The notes below the pieces were generated by a model. It saw only the letters and a list, made by a program, of their open reading frames with translations. It did no database searches and was not told the origin of the DNA. Below are positions 1 to 5,844 of a DNA stretch of 14,775 nt, in pieces. Position 1 is the stretch's first letter, and each line of letters opens with the position of its first letter. The translations under genes were made by a program, and so were the position numbers. The stretch comes from Brachyspira pilosicoli (lineage in GTDB: Bacteria > Spirochaetota > Brachyspiria > Brachyspirales > Brachyspiraceae): the NCBI RefSeq assembly GCF_019402445.1, contig NZ_SRZM01000119.1:1-14775 (forward strand), given 5' to 3'.

Positions 1-98
1 AAAAAAATTATTATTAGTCAAGTTATTGTATATAGAAAGATAAATTTCAATATTATATGTATAATAATACGAAAGAATTAAGCATATTAATATACCAA

Positions 99-118
99 TA
101 ATATAAATATTTATATTA
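99..118. repeat. 20-base perfect A/T palindrome upstream of the first gene
   Basis: Bases 99-118 read the same on both strands, ten bases per arm and no spacer. The palindrome lies about 22 bases upstream of the -35 at 140, where an operator or activator site could sit. It contains only A and T, so in DNA this AT-rich it may be chance. The rest of 1-139 shows no ORF or RNA gene. Confidence 0.3.
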
Positions 119-139
119 AATTATACAATATATTTAAGT

Positions 140-167
140 TTGACAAATATAATAATTCGAATATAAT
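140..167 (+). promoter_or_regulatory. Sigma70-type promoter for the C26 amidotransferase gene
   Basis: A perfect -35 TTGACA (140-145) and a perfect -10 TATAAT (162-167) are separated by 16 bases. Transcription would be expected to begin near 173-175. That is only about 7 bases before the TTG at 181 and about 13 before the ATG at 187, so the mRNA would have almost no leader. Both hexamers are seen directly; use in vivo is inferred. Confidence 0.75.
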
Positions 168-186
168 ATAAAAAACGGTTTTGAGT

Positions 187-903
187 ATGAATAATATTAT
201 AGCAATATCTGGAAATATATTAAACGATAATGGAACTAAAAAATCATTTGCAAACGACTCTTATATACAATCAGTTGTAAGAGCAAATGGAATACCTGTT
301 ATAATACCAATAATAAAAGATAAAGACATTATAAAAAAAACGCTAGAAAATGTTTCTGGTGTTATTATGACAGGCGGAGTTGATATTCACCCATTCTATT
401 TTAATCAAGAGCCTCATCCTAAAATCGGAACTATATCAAAAGAAAGAGATGAGTTTGATTTTACACTACTCGATTATGCATTCAAAATGAAAAAACCTAT
501 TTTAGGAATATGCAGAGGTATACAGCTTATTAATGTTTATTTTGGCGGAGATTTGATTCAAGATATAGAATCTCAAACCAAAAGCAATATACTGCATTCT
601 CAAACTGCTCCAACGGATGTTGCAACACACAAAATAAAAATAGATAAAACTTCTATTCTTTATGACTTATTGGGAGAAGAAAGTGAAGTTAATAGTTTTC
701 ATCATCAGGCAATAGGAAAAGTAGCTAAAGATTTTAATATCGCAGCAAAGGCTAATGATGGTATCATAGAAGCTATAGAATACAAAGACAAAAATCATTT
801 TATATTAGCTCTTCAATGGCACCCAGAATTAATGTCTGAAAATGATATAAAAATGCAAAACATATTTAATAAATTTGTTTTTATTTGTGAAAATAATAAA
901 TAA
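187..903 (+). CDS. Peptidase C26 / gamma-glutamyl-type glutamine amidotransferase
   Basis: This is a cytoplasmic class I glutamine amidotransferase-like hydrolase of the peptidase C26 group, whose members cleave gamma-glutamyl amides such as gamma-glutamyl-GABA. Counting from ATG 187, the nucleophile elbow GICRGIQ carries Cys109, and the distal motif LQWHPEL supplies His212 and Glu214, completing the Cys-His-Glu triad. Other family hallmarks are SGVIMTGGVDIHP near residue 60 and SFHHQAIGK near residue 165. The length of 238 residues is normal, with no signal peptide and no fused synthase domain. An in-frame TTG at 181 is an alternative start (MSMNN...). ATG is preferred, although neither start has a proper Shine-Dalgarno. 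No other polyamine (puu) genes are nearby, so the true substrate is unknown and the PuuD name is not applied. Confidence 0.88.
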   Translation: MNNIIAISGNILNDNGTKKSFANDSYIQSVVRANGIPVIIPIIKDKDIIKKTLENVSGVIMTGGVDIHPFYFNQEPHPKIGTISKERDEFDFTLLDYAFKMKKPILGICRGIQLINVYFGGDLIQDIESQTKSNILHSQTAPTDVATHKIKIDKTSILYDLLGEESEVNSFHHQAIGKVAKDFNIAAKANDGIIEAIEYKDKNHFILALQWHPELMSENDIKMQNIFNKFVFICENNK

Positions 904-981
904 AATAGTATATTTTAATCATATAGTTATCTTTTTTTTCGATATATGTAAATATAATAATTTTTATTTTTTGGATTTTTT

Positions 982-2586
982 ATGAAAATAAATAGATTTT
1001 TGAATATATTAATTATCTTGGCATCAATTTTATTATTATCCTGCCACAAAGAGCCAAAAAAAATATTAAATGAAATAACAGTATCAGTTGGAGGCAAACC
1101 AAATACAATGGACCCTTCAAAAACTTCTTCTATTAGCTCTATGATATATATAAACCATCTATTTGAAAACCTTACCATAAAAGATGAAAACGGAAATATA
1201 ATACCAGGCTCAGCAGAAAAATGGATATCATCAAACAACAACACTATATATATTTTTTATATAAGAACAAATGCTAAATGGGCTGATGGATTAGATTTGA
1301 AAGCTGATGATTTTGTATATGCATGGAGAAGAATTGTTGATCCTAAAACACAGTCGCCTCTTGCTGTATATTTAGAGAATATAAAAAATGCTCATGAAAT
1401 AATAAATGGAAATATGGATAAAGAACAATTAGGTGTAAAGGCATTAGATAATGATACTTTATATGTTGAATTGGAATATCCTCTTCCATATTTTGATGAA
1501 TTAGTGTGTCATAGTGCTTATACTCCATTGAGAGAGGATATAGTAAGTAAAAATGAAAATAATTGGTCTTTGAATGTTGATACTATGATTGGCAATGGTG
1601 CTTTTCAGATTGTGAGGCTAGATGATTATAGACTTGTTATAAGGAAAAATACAGATTATTGGAATTATACAAATATAAAAGCAGATATAATTAATTTTGA
1701 ATTTATTAATGACCCTAATGAGGCTCTAAGCTTAATAGAAAAAGATGAATTATATTTTTATAATAATATACCTATAGAAAAAAAAGATGAATTATTTGAA
1801 AAAAATATAGCAAAAAATACAGCAAAAACTTCATTATATTTTTATGAAATAAATAATAGAGTAAATCCGCTTTCAAATGCTATGGTAAGAAAAGCAATAT
1901 CATTAGCAATAGACAGAAACTTTATAATAACAAATATAGTAAAATCTGATGATATAGTAGCATCAGCCATAGTGCCTTATAATATAAAATATGATAATAA
2001 AGATTTTAGAGCAGAAGATACAAACAACTATTTATCTGATGAAAATTATAGCAACAATATAGAGCTAGCTAAAGACTTATTAAAAGAAACAGGATATGAA
2101 AACTCAGATGATTTTCCTGTAATAGAATTATTAACTGATGATGGTGTTCATTTAGAAATAGCTAATGCAATAAAAAAGATGCTTAAAGAAAACCTAAATA
2201 TAGATACTATAGTTATTTCAAAACCATATAATGAGTTTATAAGAACCAGGAGAAGAGGTAATTTTGATATAGCAAGACGCAGCTGGGCTGGAGGCTATAA
2301 TCACCCTATGTCATTTTTATCATTACTACAAAAAGATTATGTACTAAACGAGGGAAAATATTATAACCCTTTATATGATGAGAATATAAGAAATTATTTA
2401 ACAACTCAAGATATACAATATTTGCATTCAGCAGAAAAAATTGCTATAGAAGATACAGCTATTATACCTATATTTTATTATAATAGCATAGTTATGCAAA
2501 ACCCAAAACTTATTAATGTTACATGTGATAATTTTGGTGTATACAATTTTAAGAATGCTGAGATTATTGAAGATACAGATAATTAA
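982..2586 (+). CDS. OppA-type peptide-binding lipoprotein (SBP_bac_5)
   Basis: The 534-residue protein is an extracytoplasmic solute-binding lipoprotein of the ABC transporter family 5, which captures oligopeptides for import. It begins with a lysine-containing n-region, a long hydrophobic core and a lipobox LLSC, with Cys21 as the predicted lipidated residue. The mature protein has the family signatures: ITVSVGGKPNTMDPSK at the start, LTIKDENGNIIPGSAEKW, DDFVYAWRRIVDPKTQSP near residue 115, and MVRKAISLAIDRNFI near residue 305. Length is typical. A weak GGA lies 6 bases before the ATG. No oppBCDF genes flank it, so it must share a permease encoded elsewhere. An isolated TATAAT at 953-958 could be its -10, but no good -35 is seen; readthrough from the gene at 187 (78-base gap, no visible terminator) is possible. 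Its stop codon overlaps that of the convergent gene. Specificity cannot be read from the sequence. Confidence 0.92.
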   Translation: MKINRFLNILIILASILLLSCHKEPKKILNEITVSVGGKPNTMDPSKTSSISSMIYINHLFENLTIKDENGNIIPGSAEKWISSNNNTIYIFYIRTNAKWADGLDLKADDFVYAWRRIVDPKTQSPLAVYLENIKNAHEIINGNMDKEQLGVKALDNDTLYVELEYPLPYFDELVCHSAYTPLREDIVSKNENNWSLNVDTMIGNGAFQIVRLDDYRLVIRKNTDYWNYTNIKADIINFEFINDPNEALSLIEKDELYFYNNIPIEKKDELFEKNIAKNTAKTSLYFYEINNRVNPLSNAMVRKAISLAIDRNFIITNIVKSDDIVASAIVPYNIKYDNKDFRAEDTNNYLSDENYSNNIELAKDLLKETGYENSDDFPVIELLTDDGVHLEIANAIKKMLKENLNIDTIVISKPYNEFIRTRRRGNFDIARRSWAGGYNHPMSFLSLLQKDYVLNEGKYYNPLYDENIRNYLTTQDIQYLHSAEKIAIEDTAIIPIFYYNSIVMQNPKLINVTCDNFGVYNFKNAEIIEDTDN

Positions 2587-3089
2587 TTTACAGGTTTGCC
2601 TTCTACTGTTCTTAAACTGCTAATAGGTATATCATTATATTTTTTTGCTTCTTCTTCGGATAGTCTTGTCCATTTTACACTAGCACCAACTACTCCGCCT
2701 TTATCTAATGAAGCTTTTAGAGATAATGATTTTTTATCATCAGACAAAGTAATTTTAGCGTAATATGAGCTTCCTTGGTCTGTATGATATATTCTTCCAG
2801 TTTGCCATTCACCATTTTTAAACTCTATATCATAAATAAATGTAAGTCCTCTAAGGTCTTTATCTCTAAGAGTTTTATCTGGGTTATGAATATCAAGAGT
2901 AGTTTTAACATCATCTTGAAAATCAATCGCATAGGCATAAAGTTTATTATTAATTACTATTATTTTAGCAACTTTCATTCTTCCTTTAGGTTTATCAGGC
3001 ATAAGCCAAAAACCTTCAATATCTTTAGCATTATTTGCTGCACATAAATAAGAAGAAAATATAATAATTAATAATATAATCTTTTTCAT
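2583..3089 (-). CDS. DUF2147 family exported protein
   Basis: This 168-residue protein has a classic signal peptide (MKKIILLIIIFSSYLCA, cleavage probably before AANN) followed by one DUF2147 domain. The recognisable blocks are IEGFWLMPD at the mature N-terminus, DIHNPDKTLRDKDLRGLTFIYDIEF in the centre, GEWQTGRIYHTDQGSSYYAKITL and the terminal VKWTRL. DUF2147 is a small beta-rich periplasmic domain of unknown function. The start is set at ATG 3089 because GGA lies 9 bases before it; an in-frame TTG at 3101 would add four residues but lies inside the ribosome-binding region. It follows the beta-barrel gene by 30 bases on the same strand and is probably its operon partner. Its 3' end overlaps the stop of the OppA gene by four bases. 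A Cys at the end of the signal lacks a convincing lipobox, so secretion by signal peptidase I is favoured. Confidence 0.87.
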   Translation of the reverse strand: MKKIILLIIIFSSYLCAANNAKDIEGFWLMPDKPKGRMKVAKIIVINNKLYAYAIDFQDDVKTTLDIHNPDKTLRDKDLRGLTFIYDIEFKNGEWQTGRIYHTDQGSSYYAKITLSDDKKSLSLKASLDKGGVVGASVKWTRLSEEEAKKYNDIPISSLRTVEGKPVN

Positions 3090-3119
3090 TAGTTTATCCA
3101 AATTATTAATGATTTTTTA

Positions 3120-3857
3120 TTATCTAATAAACTTATTAAAATCTAGAGTATAAGAAATATAAGCACCTATACCAAAATAATATCCGCTAGCAAGCTGTTC
3201 AACATAAGGACTAAAATTGATAGATAAACTAGCATCACTATTAAGTACCAAATAAACACCAAGCCCAAGATGATTTAAGCCCAACATAGCTTTATTATAA
3301 AAGTCATAAGCTAAATGATATTCAAGATATATACCAGCAAGCGAAAAACCAAATAAAGAACCAGGATAAACCCCAATAGCAGTTTTAAGCCTTATATAAT
3401 TAACAACACCTCTCGGGTCATCAAAAAACATAGGCACTTCCAAATTGGCGTACATTGTTAAAAAGTCGCCTAACCCTATTAAATAGTGTATCTGAGGATT
3501 TAATCCAAATTTCTGTTTTGAAGAACCAGGGAATAATACCTCAACTGCCCCTATAAATCCATTAAAAAATTGAAACCTAGGCATTATAGAAAATTGAGGC
3601 TCTCCTTCAACACCAACACCCACTTCTGGAATATAAGTAAGAGGAAGTACTCTTGCAAATATATCAAAATTTTTTAATATACCAAAATTAAGCATAATAG
3701 GACTTGATAAAGTATATTTTTTATTTCCTATTCTCATATTATCTAAATACAAAGTGCCACCCAAACGAAGTGCACCTGTCATTCCAGTGTACATATTATA
3801 TGGAAATGAATATGCTAAAGAAGATATTAGTATAAAGAGTATAACAATTTTTTTCAT
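3120..3857 (-). CDS. Predicted outer-membrane beta-barrel protein
   Basis: I do not recognise a named family. The 245-residue product starts with a signal peptide (MKKIVILFILISSLAYS, likely cleaved before FPYN). The rest is a series of short amphipathic stretches alternating aromatic or aliphatic residues with glycine and polar residues, such as FDIFARVLPLTYIP, FSIMPRFQFFNGFIGAVEVLF, LGLGVYLVL and YYFGIGAYISYTLDF. This is the usual look of transmembrane beta-strands, about 10-12 in number. It ends FNKFIR rather than with a canonical terminal aromatic. The ATG at 3857 is preferred over the GTG at 3863 because AAGAG lies 5 bases upstream of the ATG. A promoter on the same strand sits at 3893-3921. 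It leads a two-gene unit with the DUF2147 gene, consistent with envelope function. Barrel topology is inferred from pattern only. Confidence 0.72.
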   Translation of the reverse strand: MKKIVILFILISSLAYSFPYNMYTGMTGALRLGGTLYLDNMRIGNKKYTLSSPIMLNFGILKNFDIFARVLPLTYIPEVGVGVEGEPQFSIMPRFQFFNGFIGAVEVLFPGSSKQKFGLNPQIHYLIGLGDFLTMYANLEVPMFFDDPRGVVNYIRLKTAIGVYPGSLFGFSLAGIYLEYHLAYDFYNKAMLGLNHLGLGVYLVLNSDASLSINFSPYVEQLASGYYFGIGAYISYTLDFNKFIR

Positions 3858-3892
3858 AAACACTCTTAAATAAATATATTATTTTCTTATAA

Positions 3893-3921
3893 AATATAAT
3901 ACATTCTATAAAAAATATCAA
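3893..3921 (-). promoter_or_regulatory. Sigma70-type promoter for the beta-barrel/DUF2147 pair
   Basis: Read on the minus strand, a -35 TTGATA (3921-3916) and a -10 TATATT (3898-3893) are 17 bases apart. The predicted start near 3886 gives a leader of about 29 bases before ATG 3857. Position and spacing are good; the hexamers each differ from consensus by one base. Confidence 0.6.
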
Positions 3922-3933
3922 TAAAAAATATAC

Positions 3934-3974
3934 AAAAAAAGCCAAATAAGAATTACTTCTTAAATGGCTTTTTT
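3934..3974 (-). terminator. Intrinsic terminator of the TPR-protein operon (symmetric)
   Basis: The hairpin has an outer stem GCCA/TGGC (3941-3944 with 3965-3968), a two-base A/A internal loop, an inner stem TAAGAA/TTCTTA (3947-3952 with 3957-3962) and a TTAC loop. Seven A residues lie on one side and six T residues on the other. It sits 22 bases beyond the stop at 3996 and gives a U-tract when read leftward. Because both flanks are homopolymeric it could also stop rightward transcription. Confidence 0.85.
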
Positions 3975-3995
3975 ATATATATAAAGATTATTTAT

Positions 3996-5252
3996 TTATT
4001 TTATATTAACAGCATTTCTTGATAAGAAGTTTTTTCTATCATTAGCATATTTTGTTTTTGAAGTGTTAGGGTATTCGCTTAAATATTGATTATATGTTAA
4101 ATAAGCTTTATTAAAATCTCTTACATTATTGTTGCCTGTTTCATAAATCTCTGCAAGAAGAAGCATTGCATCTGCTCTTTTAGAGAATTTCTCTTTTGAA
4201 GCCAATGATTTCTCTAGCATATTTAATCCGTCAGAAATTTTACCCATTTGCTTTAGACTATCAGCAATTTCATATACAGCATTTCCATAAGAATAAGTAT
4301 TAGGATATTTAGCTATAACATCATTAAAATATTTCATAGCTTCTTGATTATTATTTTCAGTTTTTCTCACAACACCCATTGAGTATAAAGCAGCCGCCTT
4401 TTGATTGTTGTTAGCAGTTTTTAACTCAGAAGCCTTTTTATATGTATCAAAAGCATTAGTATAATCTTTTTTCAAATTATAAATATCGCCTACTCTAAAA
4501 TAACTATAAACTGCATATTTTGAATCTGGATATTGAGAGATTACATTATTATAAGAGCTTATAGCATTATCATAATCTTTCATATTTTTAAGCTCTTCTG
4601 CTGATTTAAATAATAAAGCAACTTCAGAATTATCTTCTTTTGGTGTTGTTTTAGTTACTGTTTGTTGCTGTTGTGTAGCATTATTAGCATTTGTTGCTGT
4701 TGCGTTTGTAGCTGCTGTATTATTTGTTGTGTTTGTATCAGTTGTATTTGTAACTGTTTCGTTTGTATCCATTATCATATCGTTTGTAGTAGGTGCTTCA
4801 TTGGTAGTCTCAGCATCAAACATTGTAGAATTAGTGTCTGTTATAGCATCTCCGTTAGTTACATTGATTGTATATATATATCTTTTTATTATATTTTCTT
4901 CTGTATCTACTTGGAAATTAAGTTTTGCTATGCCTGGTGTTAATGTAGTGAAAGTAAGAAATGCATTAGTTTTATCTCTAGTAAATCTTACAAAATCCAA
5001 ATTTGTAGAATAACTTGTAATACGAATATATCTGTCAAAATTAGTAGCATTCAATTTAATAGAAAATAAAGTATTAGCCGCCAAATCTATTGATTTAAGT
5101 AAATCTTTTTCTAAAGGCTCTCCCTTAGCAGAGACAGGCATTTCATTAGTTACCACTTTATCGTCTGGCTGTACTGTTATTGTTTCTTGAGCAAATAATA
5201 GCCCTGTGAACATAATACAAGAAAATACACATGCAAATATCTTTAAACGCAT
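3996..5252 (-). CDS. Exported TPR-repeat protein with Thr/Asn-rich linker
   Basis: The 418-residue product has three parts. Residues 1-21 are a signal peptide (cleavage near LLFAQ), followed to about residue 135 by a probable beta-sandwich region ending KRYIYTINVTNG. Residues about 138-205 are a low-complexity linker dominated by Thr, Asn and Ala, with a QQQQ run at 194-197. Residues about 208-410 are tetratricopeptide repeats, with units such as KDYDNAISSYNNVISQYPDSKYA and NNQEAMKYFNDVIAKYPNTYSYG. The repeat style is that of YbgF/CpoB and BamD periplasmic scaffolds, but this is not an identifiable orthologue of either. A perfect AGGAGG at 5267-5262, nine bases before the ATG, fixes the start. 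It lies 23 bases downstream of the small membrane protein and shares its operon. A strong terminator follows. It probably acts as a periplasmic or envelope protein scaffold. Confidence 0.82.
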   Translation of the reverse strand: MRLKIFACVFSCIMFTGLLFAQETITVQPDDKVVTNEMPVSAKGEPLEKDLLKSIDLAANTLFSIKLNATNFDRYIRITSYSTNLDFVRFTRDKTNAFLTFTTLTPGIAKLNFQVDTEENIIKRYIYTINVTNGDAITDTNSTMFDAETTNEAPTTNDMIMDTNETVTNTTDTNTTNNTAATNATATNANNATQQQQTVTKTTPKEDNSEVALLFKSAEELKNMKDYDNAISSYNNVISQYPDSKYAVYSYFRVGDIYNLKKDYTNAFDTYKKASELKTANNNQKAAALYSMGVVRKTENNNQEAMKYFNDVIAKYPNTYSYGNAVYEIADSLKQMGKISDGLNMLEKSLASKEKFSKRADAMLLLAEIYETGNNNVRDFNKAYLTYNQYLSEYPNTSKTKYANDRKNFLSRNAVNIK

Positions 5253-5261
5253 ATTTTTCTT

Positions 5262-5267
5262 CCTCCT
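5262..5267 (-). promoter_or_regulatory. Perfect Shine-Dalgarno of the TPR gene
   Basis: CCTCCT on the plus strand reads AGGAGG on the minus strand, nine bases before ATG 5252. It is the strongest ribosome-binding site in the window. The neighbouring genes have only GGA- or AGGA-type sites, so strong translation of this second operon gene is suggested. Confidence 0.8.
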
Positions 5268-5275
5268 AAAAGTTA

Positions 5276-5578
5276 TTATTTATTTTTTCGGCTTTCCACA
5301 TAATTCCTTGAGCGTTCTAATTCCTCAAAACTCAAATTATTTTTTGTTGAAAGCATCTCCCCTTCTATAATCTTTTTATCATCATTTTTTATAATATCAT
5401 TAGAAATCATAGCATTTTCTTCTTCTGGCGTTAAAGGAACTATATCAGGCTTTTTATTTACTCCTATAATAACACCTATTAATATAATAAATACAAACCA
5501 AGAAGATAATATTATAATAAATAACTTCCTTTTCTCTGCATAAAAATACTTTATTTTATCAATAATTTTTTTAAGCAT
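5276..5578 (-). CDS. Small single-pass membrane protein of unknown function
   Basis: I do not recognise this 100-residue protein. It has a basic N-terminus rich in Lys (MLKKIIDKIKYFYAEKRK) and one strongly hydrophobic segment at about residues 19-40 (LFIIILSSWFVFIILIGVIIGV). A charged tail of about 60 residues follows, including LTPEEENAMISND and SFEELERSRNYVESRKNK. By the positive-inside rule the short N-terminus is cytoplasmic and the tail extracytoplasmic. ATG 5578 is preferred: GGA lies nine bases upstream, and the in-frame TTG at 5590 falls within that leader. A same-strand promoter is at 5612-5639. The TPR gene starts 23 bases after it, so the two are likely co-transcribed, and the tail could contact the TPR protein (inference). 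It could also be a small cell-division or anchor protein, but no motif supports that. Confidence 0.72.
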   Translation of the reverse strand: MLKKIIDKIKYFYAEKRKLFIIILSSWFVFIILIGVIIGVNKKPDIVPLTPEEENAMISNDIIKNDDKKIIEGEMLSTKNNLSFEELERSRNYVESRKNK

Positions 5579-5611
5579 TAGTTTATCCAAATAAATATTA
5601 TGTTAATTAAA

Positions 5612-5639
5612 ATTATAAAATGAAAAATAAATTTTGCAA
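5612..5639 (-). promoter_or_regulatory. Leftward sigma70-type promoter for the membrane/TPR operon
   Basis: On the minus strand, TTGCAA (5639-5634) and a perfect TATAAT (5617-5612) are separated by 16 bases. Transcription would start near 5605, leaving a leader of about 27 bases before ATG 5578. Confidence 0.62.
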
Positions 5640-5776
5640 TCATAATTTTTTATTAATCATAACTTTTATATATAATTACTATAACATATATTATTTAATT
5701 TTGTAAATTATGAGAATAATAAGAGTAAATAATAAAATATCATAAAACTTGACTTTTTTTATAATTCTATTATGAT
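5639..5776. repeat. Four copies of heptamer ATCATAA in the divergent promoter region
   Basis: ATCATAA occurs on the plus strand at 5639-5645, 5656-5662 and 5739-5745, and inverted (TTATGAT) at 5770-5776. The first touches the -35 of the leftward promoter. The last two bracket the rightward promoter, one just upstream of its -35 and one covering its -10. This layout resembles operator sites for a shared regulator, but no such regulator is encoded here, and short AT-rich repeats can arise by chance. The rest of 5591-5844 shows nothing else. Confidence 0.3.
5749..5776 (+). promoter_or_regulatory. Rightward sigma70-type promoter for the SNF2 helicase gene
   Basis: TTGACT (5749-5754) and TATGAT (5771-5776) are separated by 16 bases. 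The predicted start near 5783 gives a leader of about 60 bases before ATG 5845. AAAGGA at 5826-5831 is the only Shine-Dalgarno-like stretch, with a long spacing of 13 bases. Confidence 0.6.
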
Positions 5777-5844
5777 GAATAGTCAATATTTTAATGTATA
5801 TAAAAATAGTATTTAGGCTATATTTAAAGGATAAAATCTAAAAA

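Noticed and set aside
953..958. TATAAT as the -10 of an OppA-gene promoter
   Set aside because: No acceptable -35 lies 16-18 bases upstream (the region is a T-run), so it was not listed as a promoter.
927..1244. Open frame on the minus strand over the start of the OppA gene
   Set aside because: Shadow of the real lipoprotein gene; no ribosome-binding site, and the overlapping plus-strand frame has clear family homology.
1343..1528. 61-codon minus-strand frame inside the OppA gene
   Set aside because: Shadow frame with His/Tyr-rich nonsense composition and no start signals.
2775..3047. 90-codon plus-strand frame over the DUF2147 gene
   Set aside because: Antisense shadow of a well-matched DUF2147 domain.
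4662..5013. Two overlapping plus-strand frames, one strikingly Cys-rich
   Set aside because: They are antisense to the Thr/Asn-rich linker; the Cys and Val runs come from reading the repetitive codons backwards, not from a metallothionein-like gene.
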